Notes: a model not told the origin generated them from the sequence alone. Positions 48,150 through 59,415 are shown, counted from the stretch's first letter. The stretch is 64,000 nt of DNA from Dromiciops gliroides (GCF_019393635.1 NC_057861.1:173839077-173903076), one strand, 5' to 3'. Program-made: numbers and translations.

Positions 48150-48154
48150 CCAAT
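48150..48154 (+). promoter_or_regulatory. CCAAT box
   Basis: Sequence gttagCCAATcaccgc matches an NF-Y type CCAAT box with the favoured AGCCAATC context, inside the CpG island about 680 bases before the inferred start. Confidence 0.45.
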
Positions 48155-48795
48155 CACCGCATCCTTTCTTGCCCCTGGGGGAACCCCTGCCCGGGCGCCC
48201 CGCCCCACCCCGCCCCGCCGCGGGAAAGCCTCCGGACCTTCCCCGCCCCCGCCCCCGCCGGGCCGGCCCCGGGAGCCGGCTCTCCTCCTTTGGCCCCTGA
48301 GGACATTGAGTGTGTCCTCCCTCCCTGCCTCCGTGGAGAGAGGAGGTAACCTCTTCCCTTGGAGAGTTCGCCCGCCCCGCCCCCATTCTCTTCACCACTA
48401 CCCCCCGCCCCACCTTCCTTCTTGGGGTGGGGGAAAATCTACCCCCAGCCCCTTCAAGGCTTCCCTTGGGGGAAAGCGAGTGGCACTCTCTCTGCGCTGT
48501 CCTCCCCTTCACCCTGAGCCGTGTCCGTCGGTCAGTCCGTCCCTGGATCACTTCCTGTGCAGCCAGTCCCTCCAGGATGGACAGCACCCTCTCCCCTCCC
48601 CCCAGCGCTTTGGTCCATCCTCTCGTCTGCTATCTCGCCCCCACCCTCGTCCCCCCCAGCCTGATCCCCGCTACGATCCTGTTTAGTGTTGAGAAAAGAG
48701 AGGAGAAAAATGTTACGCGCAGGCCCCCTCTGCGGTCCTGCCCTCCTCCAGTCCCCTCCCCTCTCCTCCCCTCCACACTGAGCCGGCTCCCCCCG

Positions 48796-48804
48796 TTTAA
48801 TATT
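48796..48804 (+). promoter_or_regulatory. HIVEP1: TATA-like element of HIVEP1 exon 1
   Basis: The only AT-rich nonamer (tttaatatt) in the GC-rich core, 25-33 bases before an initiator-like gtcagtc. Its placement suggests a focused start near 48,829, but it is not a canonical TATA box. Confidence 0.35.
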
Positions 48805-48938
48805 TCAGTGCGGGGTTGTTTTAGTGTCAGTCGCCAGCGTTGAGAGTGCTTGCTGCTGGGGCGGCGGCGGCGGCGGTGCTGGAGGAGGGGGAGAGCAAAG
48901 GAGAGAGGAAGGGGGAGGGACAGGGGGAGGGGGAGGTC

Positions 48939-48965
48939 ATGTTTGTGTTTGAGGTTGTCAAGTGA
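48939..48965 (+). other. Upstream ORF 1 in HIVEP1 5' UTR
   Basis: ATG followed by seven codons and TGA (MFVFEVVK) in the inferred exon 1. The context gtcATGt is weak at +4, so scanning ribosomes may often pass it. Confidence 0.4.
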
Positions 48966-49389
48966 AGGAGGGATCCCAGGCGCCGCTGCCGCCGCCGCCG
49001 CCGCCGCGCAGGGGTCGCGGTGGTTCCGAGCTGCTGCTGCTGCTTCTGCTGCCGCCGGAGCTGCTGCTGTGGCTGCGGCTGCTGCTGCTGCTGCCTTCCC
49101 CAGCGGCGGCGGCGGCCGCCGCCGCCATCAGCAGCTCCAAAGCGGGGGCCGGGGCCGGCTTCGGCGGCGGCGGCGGCGGCGGCTCCGCAGCTGCCGGTTT
49201 GAAGTGGGCTCCGCAGCGGCAGTAACGCCGCAGCCAGCCCGAGGAGGAGGCGGAGCGAGGGGCGAGGCGAGGGAGGACCCGCGGATAACGCGATCCCCGG
49301 GCTGGGGGTGCGGGCAGGGAGGAGGGAGTGTGGGTCCCCTGCGACCTGCCGGGAGAGGAGCCGAGCGGAGCGAGCGGGGAGGGGAGGGG

Positions 49390-49467
49390 ATGGCGGGGTG
49401 GGGGGAGACACTTCCTACTAGTGCGCGCCTCAGCCCTGCTGCAACCGCCGGAGCTCCGGTCTCGTAG
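49390..49467 (+). other. Upstream ORF 2 in HIVEP1 5' UTR
   Basis: ATG in the good context ggggATGg opens 25 codons ending in TAG nine bases before the exon 1 splice donor. It is the in-frame tail of a longer ATG-less open frame that starts near 48,850. Confidence 0.45.
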
Positions 49468-49827
49468 CCTGACCAGGTAAAAAAGAAATCTCACCTCCCC
49501 GCAAACCTTGTTAGAGCCGCAGACGCATTTTGGGGGATGGGGGGCTGGATTCCAGGAGGAAAGAAAAGGGGGGGGGGTCGTGAGGAAGACCAGGCCTCAG
49601 CTTTCCCACCCCACGGCTTTGTGGGTTTCTCTTTCTCCCCTTTTCTTCTCCTCCCCCCTCCTTCTTTAAAGTCCCTGTTTACTCTCGTCTTTCCCCTCTG
49701 GATTGTAGATAAGCGCATGCAGTAGTTGTGATTGGAAAGATGGGCTTGTAGTTGTGTTGGTTAGGGGCTTGCATCTCGGTGGTGCTTGCTAATGAGTTAT
49801 TGGCTGTGAAAGGGAGAGTGAAGAGAG

Positions 49828-49930
<103 letters not shown>

Positions 49931-51854
49931 AGCGAGCGAGCGCGAGCTCGAGGTGGGGAGGCTTGGATGCCGCCGCTGCTCTCCTCTCCTCCTCCTCCCG
50001 GCTCCATCGCTTTCTCTTTTTCCTCCTCTTCCTCCTCCTCCACATCCACTCTCGGGTCTGTCCTGGGTTTGCAGTTCCATCCCCCCTCGTCCTGGCATGT
50101 GAAGCGCTTTGTTCAGTGCAGCGTTGCAGAGGGGTTTTCCCAGGCTCCGCCCTCCACATTCATTCATGTTTTTCCCTTTGCAACTGTCTTTACGCTTTTG
50201 ATCATGTCATGTTTTTGCTGTATGTAGTAATTTTTTTTTCCATAAAGGAATGATCGTACTAAGCTAGTGTAAGGCTGCAGGCTTAAAAATGTCCATCTTC
50301 TCCCATAAAGGTTTTAATATGGAATGGTGAGCTAGGAAGGGTGGGTAGGCAGTGTAGGGGTAGAAGGAAGAGATATTGATAGACCGAAATTTTACACATT
50401 TGAAATTTTATAGTCCAAATCGTTTTGAATTATATAATTGTTTTAGATTAAAATTGAAGTTCACACTTTTCGAAGTCTTAGGTATTATGACTATTTTCGG
50501 CACCGTGTGTATAAAAAGAAATGTAGTTCAAGGATCTGATGATTATTTAGCACTAATTATACTTAATTCTGTATTGGATAAATGAGCAAACAAGGTTCCC
50601 CGGTTGTGGCTTATTAGCTATTACAATACAGAGAGCCTGACCATATCCTATGCCTGACAAATCACTTAGAATACATCATGCCATGCACTTTATTATCATC
50701 CATTATTATGTTTTACATTCTTCCAAATATTCTTTTTCCAAGAGATTTATAAATATTTTAGGATGGCCATTAATGACTGAGCCAGAGGAAGGGAAAAGAC
50801 ATTTAATAACAATAGGTAGCTTTTGCCTTCTTTCTCTTTCAGAGATTTCCAAGCACCAATCCATGGCATTTCTAAAAGCTTGTGTTACTGTATCAGTGTT
50901 CCAAGACTTGTCTCTTTTCCTACAAATGCCAACTGACTTTCACTATTAGAATTATTTCTTAGCTACATGGTACTTGACTGTTTCAAATAATGAATTCCTA
51001 GTGACTAGCTCACTAGGAATTAAAAACATTTTAATTCCCCTGTTTCTGGCTTTGGGGCCTTTGTATAGTGATCATGCTGTCCTATTAGAAACAGAGAAAA
51101 TAATAGTACTTGGTGTTTGTTTACCAACTGTCTTTCAAAGGAGCTTAATGAAAAAAGAAAAACCTGCTTTTTAACTGTGGTGTTTATTACAAGCTCCATC
51201 TGAGTGATTGGGAGAAGTGATGGATTTTTGTAGTTAATTTGGGGAGGGAGAGTTGACATTTTTTTTTCCTAATGCTTCCTGGTCGTATGAAAGTGACTGG
51301 GTTCTCCATGGATATCTTAAGGAGTTCCTGGTAGCTCCCATCCCTGGAAAGTCATATTAGAGGCCAGAGATGGACTGACTCTATGTCTCTTCTGAGGAGC
51401 ATCCTAAAAAAAAAGAAAAAAAGAAAAGCCTCATCATTTAATAGTTGGCCATTAGAGGATTTTATGTGTGTGTATATGACATACACACACACATTCATGA
51501 AATCCTTAGCTAAGGCATAGATGGAAAGAGTACAAATACTCATGAAATCACAGATCTTTAAAGTATTCTTGGAGGTGAAGATTACTGTATATAATAAATA
51601 CATTTTATTGTTCTATTCAATAGTTGATATTTATAGTAATACATACTTTAAGGATCCAGGATTTCATTAGTGTGGATGTACCTCCCAACTGATGCAGATT
51701 GCAACTGTTGAATTCCCTAGTTGACCATAGTGGTGAGTTGCTGTGGTTGTAATAATTCTCTATTGATGAATGTCTATTAACTTACCTAATTGGATTCTTC
51801 TTTGGGCTAGAAGCCCAAAGTTTTAATGCATTTCATCAAGAGAGGACCTGTTAG

Positions 51855-52003
51855 GGGGCAGCTAGGTGGCATAGTAGGTAAAGCACCAGTCCTGCATTCA
51901 GGAGGATATGAGTTCAAATTCGGCCTCAGACACTTGACACTAGCTGTGTGACTGTGGACAAGTCACTTAACCCTTTTATTGCCCTTCACCCCCCAAAAAT
52001 GAT
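51855..52003 (+). repeat. SINE in HIVEP1 intron 1
   Basis: Flanked by aggacctgttag (51,843) and aggacctattag (52,004), one mismatch in 12. Confidence 0.92.
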
Positions 52004-52159
52004 AGGACCTATTAGAACTTGTGCTCTTACTGGTGGAGTCTTAGAGAACCCTCCATGGCAAGATGAAGCATTGGAGGACTTAATTGAAGTGTAGTAGTGT
52101 TTTTATGATTAGTAGAAATCATTGAAAACTGAGGTGGGGCTGTTTTCCAGTTTTACTGT

Positions 52160-52440
52160 TAAGGAATCTCAGATGTAAAAAACTGGACTTAATCATTGCA
52201 TTCAAATCCTGCTCCTGACATGTTACTAGCTGTGTGACTGTGGGCAAGTTACTCAGCCTCTCTGAATTTCTGACCTTCAAGTCAGGAAGACCTGGCTTCA
52301 AGGCCTACCACTGATATAATGTCTTTGTAACCTTTGGAAAAATCACTTAACACCTCAGTATGCTAGACAGCTCTCTAAGGTATAAATTGCACAACAAATG
52401 TCAATTTGTAGCAAATTGGTAGAGGGAGCTTCCTCAAGAG
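52160..52440 (+). repeat. Two adjoining MIR/CORE-SINE fragments
   Basis: The first has gctgtgtgactgtgggcaag; the second has caagtcaggaagacctggct, aaatcacttaacacctc and ttggtagagggagcttcct, an older marsupial SINE type. Confidence 0.6.
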
Positions 52441-52751
52441 CAGTGACTTAGACCTCTGAAATCATGGGTCCTGACTAATGCCTTCACCTGCCCCACCAGA
52501 CCACCTCCAGAGGACGAAATAAAATAGTGAATGCAAAGTCCCTTTTAAACTTCAGATCTTGAGACAAACATGTCTAGTCTTACTGCTGCCATCCTTACTA
52601 AAGGCCAAGCCTGGATGGCAGATCAGTGAGCCTTGAAGAGAGAGCTTTCCTTCTTTGATGCCTGTTTTTGAATTTTGACTCCTATGCTGACACAGGAGTC
52701 TCAGTATTTGTACCAATTTATCATTGAGTAGTTTTGCTTTCATTTCCACAG

Positions 52752-52856
52752 TACATGGACTAGCTGACACATTTTGTGGGTTTATGGAGCTACCCTTCCT
52801 TGACCTGGTTATACCACCATTTCTAAGAGGAAAGAGTTGCCTGTGACTAAGAGAAG
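52752..52856 (+). other. HIVEP1: HIVEP1 exon 2, 5' UTR part
   Basis: A pyrimidine-rich tract ending ttcatttccacag gives a good splice acceptor with its AG at 52,750-52,751, so exon 2 would run 52,752-52,896. The 105 bases before the start codon contain two upstream ATGs. One at 52,755 is followed after a single codon by TAG. One at 52,784 opens a 20-codon frame that stops at 52,846, ten bases before the main ATG and in a different frame. Other AGs lie closer to the ATG but lack a pyrimidine tract, so this acceptor is preferred but not proven. Confidence 0.7.
52784..52846 (+). other. Upstream ORF in HIVEP1 exon 2
   Basis: A 20-codon frame (tttATGg context, beginning MELPFLDL) that ends ten bases before the HIVEP1 ATG in a different frame. 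With the ATG-GAC-TAG minimal frame at 52,755-52,763, it places two obstacles directly before the main start. Confidence 0.45.
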
Positions 52857-52896
52857 ATGCCTCGAACTAAACAAATTCATCCCAGAAATCTGAGAG
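52857..52896 (+). CDS. HIVEP1: HIVEP1 first coding exon (start codon and 13 codons; CDS continues outside window)
   Basis: The ATG opens the frame MPRTKQIHPRNLR and is followed by a single G and then a splice donor, gtaagag, at 52,897. This matches my memory of the N-terminus of human HIVEP1 (ZNF40, MBP-1, PRDII-BF1), where the next residue is Asp; the split codon G|AY is consistent with that. HIVEP1 is a very large nuclear ZAS-family transcription factor with two widely separated C2H2 zinc-finger pairs that bind kappaB-like GGGACTTTCC sites in viral and immune-gene enhancers. Only the leading residues are here; I did not find the next coding exon before position 64,000. The identification rests on 13 residues plus context: a CpG-island first exon 3.3 kb upstream, matching strand and good splice sites. 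A translated search of these residues would settle it. Confidence 0.85.
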
Positions 52897-53317
52897 GTAA
52901 GAGGCTATGCGTTTTTTTCCTTCTAAAAAAGAATATCATGTTTGGAGTATGAAACTTGCCATAAATCTTGCAAGGAGATATCTTGAGTAATGAGAATCAG
53001 CAAGATTTGTGGAATATAAAATCGAGGATCAAACAGTTTTGAGTGGCACAATGACTATGCTGCCATTGATAGACTGGTTAAAGGTCTAAATAGAAGCATC
53101 TCTCAGCAGTCAGTGGGATTGCTTTTCCTTTGAGCGATCTATCTCCAAAAAAAGGGCTTTAGTCAAAAGTTTTTTTTTTTCCCTAATCTAGGAGTTCCAT
53201 CAGTTTCTGTTGTTTCTCAGGAAATGCTTAATGAATAATTTATTTGCATTGATATTTGTCTCCATTATTAGTTTACAAGTCAGAATACCTGGTTTAGAGG
53301 TAAAGAACAACTAGTAC

Positions 53318-53480
53318 AGGTTTTTTGTTGTTGTTGTTGTTTTTTGCGGGGCAGTGGGGGTTAAGTGACTTGCCCAGGGTCACACAGCTAGTAAGTGTCA
53401 AGTGTATGAGGCCGGATTTGAACTCAGGTACTCCTGAATCCAGGGCTGGTGCTTTATCCACTGTGCCACCTAGCTGCCCC
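53318..53480 (-). repeat. SINE in HIVEP1 intron 2
   Basis: Reverse copy with GTT-rich tail; duplication actagtac at 53,310-53,317 and 53,481-53,488. Confidence 0.92.
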
Positions 53481-53701
53481 ACTAGTACCAGTTTTTAAGA
53501 ATTAATTTTGACATCTATTGGATCTATTACTTGCAGAACTTGAAAGCAGGAAATTTGACCTGTTTTCCATCAGGAAATAGAAGGTCAGCCAGTAGTGGAT
53601 GGTATATAATTCACATAAAGAATGGAAGTGTGTTTTTTTTCTCTTGTAGGAGAAGCATTATTTTAATACCAGTTAAGTAAGTTCTTCCAGCCCTTATGAT
53701 T

Positions 53702-53867
53702 TCTTTTTCTTTTCTTTTCTTTTTTTTTTTGGTGAGGCAATGGGGGTTAAGTGACTTGCCCAGGGTCACACAGCTAGTAAGTGTCAAGTGTCTGAGGCTG
53801 GATTTGAACTCAGGTCCTCCTGACTCCAGGGCTGGTGCTTTATCCACTGCGCCACCTAGCTGCCCCC
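53702..53867 (-). repeat. SINE in HIVEP1 intron 2
   Basis: Reverse copy, near consensus, T-rich tail at left and cacctagctgccccc at right. Confidence 0.92.
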
Positions 53868-54121
53868 CAGGAAAACTGTTTCATTAGCCCAAGCAAAAGT
53901 GATATACCAATTCATGCATGAGGTTTGTTGTTGTTGTTGTTGTTTTTAAAGAGTGAGTATCTGAGTATGAGATTTAACAGACTTATGAAATTCATTTTCA
54001 AAAGGAATCAGATAATACTGTAAATTATATTTGCTCAATCTGCATTTCAAAAAAGTTTTGAAATTGGTAGAAATTTTGGTAAATTATTTTACTTAAAAAG
54101 ATTTATGATACTCAGGTGCTA

Positions 54122-54296
54122 GTTGCTTTTTTTTTGGTGGTTATTTGTTGTTTTTTTGTGGGGGGGGGGGTATTGGGGGTTAAGTGACTTGCCCAGGGTC
54201 ACACAGCTTGTGTCAAGTGTCTGAGGTCAGATTTGAACTCAGGTCCTCCTGAATCTAAGGCAGGTGCTTTATCCACTGCTCCACCTAGCTGCCAGC
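54122..54296 (-). repeat. SINE in HIVEP1 intron 2
   Basis: Reverse copy with duplication caggtgcta (54,113-54,121 and 54,297-54,305) and a small internal deletion at the agctagtaag segment. Confidence 0.92.
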
Positions 54297-54305
54297 CAGG
54301 TGCTA

Positions 54306-56554
54306 ATTATTTAAGACTAACCTGGAGAGTACAGGTCATAGGTTTTTTTTTTTTTTGTTGTTGTTGTTTGTTTGTTTTTATATCAAACGTACTTTACAAT
54401 TCAGAGTTTAAAAAGGAAAAAAAAATGCAGTGCAGAAATTATCAATAGTTTTGAAGCTAAAGAAGGTGGAAAATGAAATTGTCATCCTACCAGTGAGAAG
54501 CTACCCTATTCCTTAACTTGAATGGTTAATTGTATTCACTGTTTGAGGCACAGGAGAGCAATTTACAGTAAATTAATGTATTGAATAATATTGATGGCCT
54601 TCAGTAGGTTAATGACCTGCCCAAAGCTAAAGTTCCTATTCATGAATAGGATCTGATTCAATAACTCAGTTCCTTCCTGATAAATACATAATAACAACAT
54701 CAGAAATGCTATTGGAAAAGTAACATTTTATATTAATGAAATTTTAAAAATCATCTCTCTACTGGCTGAATTTCTATAAGCTACTGTGGTCTGCAATACA
54801 AAGAAAATGAAAACTCTCTGCTCTTCTGGACCTTATATTTCTAGTGGGAATATACAATGTATACATAGATACATAATAATTTTCTTACTTTCCTCAAATT
54901 CCTAGAAACAAGAAGGGAAACATTATGAATATTTTGTGACACCTTGATAAAATCTCTCATCATAATTTTATGGACAAAATGGAGAGATGTGGACCAGATG
55001 TTAGTACAGTTAGATGAGGTCCTAACTACTTGAAAGCCTGGGCCCCAATGAATGGTGATAAATAGATAAATGTCAATCTGGAGGGACCTCTTGAGTGGTA
55101 TACCAAAAGACTCTGTTCTTAATGCTGTTCTGTTTAATGTTATGACATGGATGACATCCTTAACAAATTTCTTTAATGCTTTGAAGCTCAAGGCAGCTGA
55201 TATCTTAGATAATAGAAATGGATCCGAAAAGATTATAGTGGAATGAAATAGTGTTTTGAGATGATTAAGATGAAACTATATACCAATAGGAAATTTTAAA
55301 AAGCTAGAAATGCAGGCTCAGGCTGACAGTAAGCATATTTCTTCATAGGTCTAAGTAACAATATTTATAGCTATTAAATTGTGTTTTAGGAACTGAAGGA
55401 TTTCTAGTTTCTAAAGCTGTTCTTCTGCTTATATATTAATAAATGGAAGTTACAACAATTATTATTTTGGTTTAGTGATAATAACTTATATGTTTAGACT
55501 AAAAAGTATGTGTTGAGACAAACAATCCTTGGGGTATGATTTTGCATCATTAGTATTTAATGTGGTGGCTGGTTTGGACCAAATGACTCAGAATTCATAC
55601 TTGAGTTCTATTATTGAATCCACAAGAAATCACTCACCTTCATTGCCAAATGTAGAGATTATTTCACACCAAACTAACTAAAAAAGTTGAATAAGTATCT
55701 CAGTGAACCACTTTGAATACAGAAGAAAGTCACTGTAAAATTTTTGGCTCCCAATGCAAAAAGAGAATCCGAATTAAATTCACAGAAAGCCTGCTGAGAG
55801 TCATTAAGGAGTCTCAGAAAAATAAATATAGAATTGGGCATGGATCTTTTCTTGGGAAATTAAAGGAACATTTCCGTAGTTAAATTGTAGCTGAAGTAAA
55901 TATGGTGATGGTGGGTATCCCTTCCTACCAGGAGTATTGAAGTAATGATTCATCAGAGGGGTCAGAGTGAGCAGATGTCCCAGTGGTATGCTTAAAGCTT
56001 AATCAACTATTTTGATTATGAATTGCATCATTTAAAAAGTTATATTGTCTTAGTTTTCTTTTAGGCCGTCTAGCCTTGTTACTATAGAATTTATGATCAC
56101 CCCAAGAAATGACTGAAAGGTATTAATATTTTATAAAAATAGTATACTTAAACAATTAAGTTTAGCCAGCTTTTTTTTTTAATAGTTGGTCATATGTGGC
56201 TTTTTAAAAATTTGCGACTAAATTTTCATACTGGGATATCTCTGTTTTCCTTTGTGTTATTTTTGGGGGCACTCAAGAGCTATGATTTAATCTAGTATAG
56301 AAACTTTTATTCTTTCAGTACCTCTCCAGCTATGCAGATCATCAACCTCCCTGTAACTTAAAGTCTTAGAGTGTTGCCTGAGGCTCTGAGAAGTTAGTGA
56401 GTTGCTGAGAAACCTGGAAAGTTTTCTAAAAGAAATTAGGTTTAGGCATAGTATCTTGAAAGTTCCCAATGGATATAGTGGACTATACCAAAAAGGTCAT
56501 ATCATAAGCATATTAGTATAAATGATCTGGAACTGCCTTTCAGTCACTCAAAAA
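54306..56554 (+). other. HIVEP1 intron 2, unique stretch
   Basis: AT-rich with no named repeat or exon. Confidence 0.5.
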
Positions 56555-56965
56555 TGAAAAAAGCAATCCATATTTTCAAGGAGCTCACAGTCTAATAGGG
56601 AAAACAACATGTACAAATGGGACAAAGACAGGATAAGTTGGAGATACTCAACAGACAGAAGTGGGATCAGGAGAGGTTTCTCATAGAGGGTGATTACTTG
56701 TGATTTAAAGAAATCCAATAGATAGACATGAGGAGGGAGATAATTTCAAGTATGGAGGACTGTTAATGAAAATGCTGGCAATCTGGAGATGGAGTGCATT
56801 GAGTAACAGAAAGGAAGCCAGTGTCACTAGATCGAAGAGAATGTAGGGAAAAATGGTAGTAAGGTATAAGAAGACTGGAAATGTAGGAGGAGGCCTGGTT
56901 GTAAAGTGCTTAAAATGTCAAAAAAGAGGATTTTATATTTAGTCCCAAAGGTAATTTTCACAACT
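56555..56965 (+). repeat. Ancient dispersed repeat (same family)
   Basis: ggagctcacagtctaatagg, aatctggagatggagtgc, gccagtgtcactagatcgaa, ggattttatatttagtccc: a fairly complete middle portion. Confidence 0.6.
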
Positions 56966-57166
56966 TTGGATAAGGAAAGAGTTCTTTGACTAAACAAAGA
57001 ATAGATATTATTATCAAAGATGAAATGGACACTTTTGATGACATAAAGTTGAAAAACTCTCCCACAAACTCAGTATAGATTGAAATAGAAGGAAAATGAT
57101 TAACTGGGGGAAAAAATCTTTGCAGAAATTTCTCTGATAGTTGTCTGATACCCAGGTTATACAGGG

Positions 57167-57216
57167 TATCCCAAAAGTCAATTAACAGGTTACAGCTGCA
57201 ACAAGACTCTTGGGAT
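57167..57216. mobile_element. Possible tiny mariner-like hairpin MITE inside an L1
   Basis: tatcccaaaagtc at the left is matched 12 of 13 by its reverse complement gactcttgggata at the right, giving a 50-bp hairpin. It interrupts L1-like sequence. The TIR style resembles mariner ends, but target duplication is unclear. Confidence 0.35.
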
Positions 57217-57848
57217 AGCTTATATAAGGACTTGGTGCAAATCTATAAGAACAACACTCCATCTTCAAATGATCAAAAGGTTTAAACATGCAGTTTTCAA
57301 AAGGAGAAATGCAAGTTATCAACAACCCCATGAAAATATTTTAAATTACTTAATAAGATGAATGAAAATCAAAACAGCTCCAAGTTTCCACCTCACACCC
57401 ATTAGGATGGCAAAAGGTTGTTTTTTGTTTTTGTTTTTTTCAAAAGCAAAATGGCAGTTGTTGGAGGGGCTCTAGGAGGATAGGCACATTGATGCATTGG
57501 TGGTAGAGCTTTGTTGCAGTCAAAGCATTCTGTAAAGTAATTTGGAACTATACATTGAGGGTCTCCCATCTATTTGAACCAGTGACACTACAACAAAGTA
57601 CAAATCCAAAGGAGAATTCAAAGAAAGAGTTCTTATCTGAGTTTTGTACATATGCATGGTTATAGGTACAAAAATATTTATAGCAGCACTTTCTGTTGTA
57701 ACAAAGAATTGGGAACAAAGTAGATGCTCATCACTTGGAAAGTGGCTGAACAAATTATGGTGTATGAATATTATTGTACTGTATGAAATGACAATAAGGA
57801 CAGGTTCAGAGAAAGCTAGGAAGACTTGTACAAGATATAGAATGTATC

Positions 57849-57992
57849 GGGGACAGCTAGGTGGCTCAGTGGATAAAGTACCAGCCCTGGATTCAGGAGG
57901 ACATGAGTTCAAATCCGACCTCAGAGACTTGACACTACCTGTGTGACTATGGGCAAGTCACTTAACCCTCATTGCCCTGCCCCCCCCAAAAC
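57849..57992 (+). repeat. SINE nested in L1
   Basis: Exact 14-bp duplication atatagaatgtatc (57,835-57,848 and 57,993-58,006) within L1 sequence. Confidence 0.96.
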
Positions 57993-58308
57993 ATATAGAA
58001 TGTATCTTCTACTTGATATAAATTTGAGCAGAACCCAGAGAACAACTTCTATAATGCCTACAACAATGTAAAGGAAAACCACTGAAAGATTTAAAACTCC
58101 GATACAACAAGCAGTAATATCTTCAGAAAACTGATGATAAGGAAACATTTTTTAAAAAGACAGGTGATAGAAAATGAGATATGTTTTCCAGACCGAACTA
58201 TTGTGTAGATTTGTTTTTCTTGTAATTATTTCAAGGGAAAGCTTCTGTTTGGGAAGGAAGAGTTGTTGGAGGATGATTAATGGGTAGTGATCATGTGGTG
58301 TGTTTTTT

Positions 58309-58311
<3 letters not shown>

Positions 58312-58348
<37 letters not shown>

Positions 58349-58358
58349 TGTGTGTGTG
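58312..58358 (+). repeat. (GT)n microsatellite
   Basis: About 22 GT repeats with one TATG interruption. Confidence 0.9.
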
Positions 58359-58569
58359 GTTTTTTTTAAAGAAGGCTTCATTGAAGAATTTAGGATTATG
58401 CAGAAGTGAGCAGAAGGAAGTTCAGAAGGGACACAAATAAGGATGGTTTTGTTGTTATCATGTTAAATTTAATATATACATAAAACCCTAAACTGCACAT
58501 AGTGAAAGTTAATAGTTTTCTGTTCTTTTGCATGTTGAAATATTACTGTTTAAGTTCATTATTGAAGAT

Positions 58570-59415
58570 CATTTTCTTTTTTGAAATTTTATAAAAGTAC
58601 TTTATTATTTTCCAGTTACATGTAAGGATAGTTTTCAACATTTGTTTTCATAGGATTTTTAGTTCCAAATTTTTCTCCCGTCCTCCCTTCCCTCCCCCCT
58701 CCCCAAGAAGGAAAGCAATCTGATATAGGTTATATATGCATAATCACATTAAACATATTTCTGCATTAGTCATATTGTGAAAGAAGAATCAGAGCACAAG
58801 GGAAAAACCTCAAAAAAGAAGGAGGAAAAAAACCAGCCCCAAAGTAGAAACAGTATGGTTCAATTTGCATTCAGAATCCACAGTTCTTTTTTCTGGATGT
58901 GGAGAACATTTTCTGTCCCGAGTTCTTTGAAATTGTTTTGGATTATTGCACTTCTGAGAAGAGCCAAGTCTATCACAGTTGATAATCACACAATGTTTCT
59001 GTTACGGTGTACAGTGTTCTCCTGGTTCTGCTCCTCTCAGCATCAGTTCATGTAAGTCCTTTAAGGTTTCTTTGAAATCTGCCTGTTCTTCCTTTTTTTT
59101 TTTTTTGGTGGGACAGTGAGGGTTAAGTGACTTGCCCAGGGTCACACAGCTAGTAAGTGTTAAGTGTCTGAGGTCAGATTTGAACTCAGGTCCTCCTGAA
59201 TCCAGGGCTGGTGCTTTATCCACTGTACCACCTAGCTGCCCCCCCTTCATAATTTCTTACAGCACAGTAGTATTCTATTACATTCATATACCACAACTTG
59301 TTCTGACATTCCCAATCGATGGGCGTTCCCTTGATTTCCAATTCTTTGCCATCACAAAGAGAGCTTTTATAAATATTTTTGTAAGTGTGGGTCCTTTTCC
59401 CTCTTGAAGAAGATC
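58570..59415 (-). mobile_element. L1 LINE 3' end, reverse orientation, with nested SINE
   Basis: Minus-strand L1 3' UTR and ORF2 end: on the plus strand, tactttattattttccagtt at the tail and ttgatttccaattctttgcc in the ORF2 part. A SINE splits it at 59,090-59,245. It faces the L1 at 56,985 tail to tail. Confidence 0.8.
59090..59245 (-). repeat. SINE nested in reverse L1
   Basis: Reverse copy with T-tail at left; L1 sequence continues on both sides. Confidence 0.93.

Larger units (their letters stand above)
48829..49476 (+). other. HIVEP1: HIVEP1 exon 1 (non-coding, 5' UTR)
   Basis: The right end is well defined: gaccag|gtaaaa is a splice donor with its GT at 49,477-49,478. The left end is inferred. 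A TATA-like tttaatatt at 48,796-48,804 lies about 29 bases before an initiator-like gtcagtc with its A at 48,829. CpG-island promoters often use several starts, so the 5' end is approximate. The exon is extremely GC-rich, with runs of CGG/GCC and CTG/GCT triplets between about 48,860 and 49,180. Upstream ATG frames lie at 48,939-48,965 (8 codons) and 49,390-49,467 (25 codons). No good Kozak-initiated long protein is present. The link to HIVEP1 is inferred from the next exon on the same strand. Confidence 0.7.
47460..49540 (+). promoter_or_regulatory. HIVEP1: CpG island promoter of HIVEP1
   Basis: About 2 kb of CpG-dense, GC-rich DNA stands out sharply from AT-rich flanks. It holds many GC boxes (for example 47,479-47,488, and clusters near 48,199-48,260 and 48,369-48,385), a palindromic TGACGTCA at 47,501-47,508 and a CCAAT box at 48,150-48,154. 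Long open frames on both strands here reflect lack of AT-rich stops, not genes. The island covers the inferred first exon and ends just past its splice donor, the usual layout of a broadly expressed vertebrate gene. It begins about 1.3 kb before the inferred start, which leaves room for an alternative upstream start or an antisense transcript. Confidence 0.85.
56985..58140 (+). mobile_element. L1 LINE 3' end in HIVEP1 intron 2, with nested insertions
   Basis: L1-like text runs from the ORF2 end (cacacccattaggatggc, gtacaaaaatatttatagca, caaagaattgggaac) to gcagaacccagagaac. It is broken by a 50-bp hairpin (57,167-57,216) and a SINE (57,849-57,992). Strongly diverged. Confidence 0.75.

Noticed and set aside
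47931..49494. Long open frames on both strands in the CpG island (up to 218 codons), rich in Arg, Ala, Gln or Pro
   Set aside because: GC-rich DNA lacks stop codons. The translations are low-complexity and overlap on both strands, and the splice donor and downstream ATG exon show that the region is promoter and 5' UTR.
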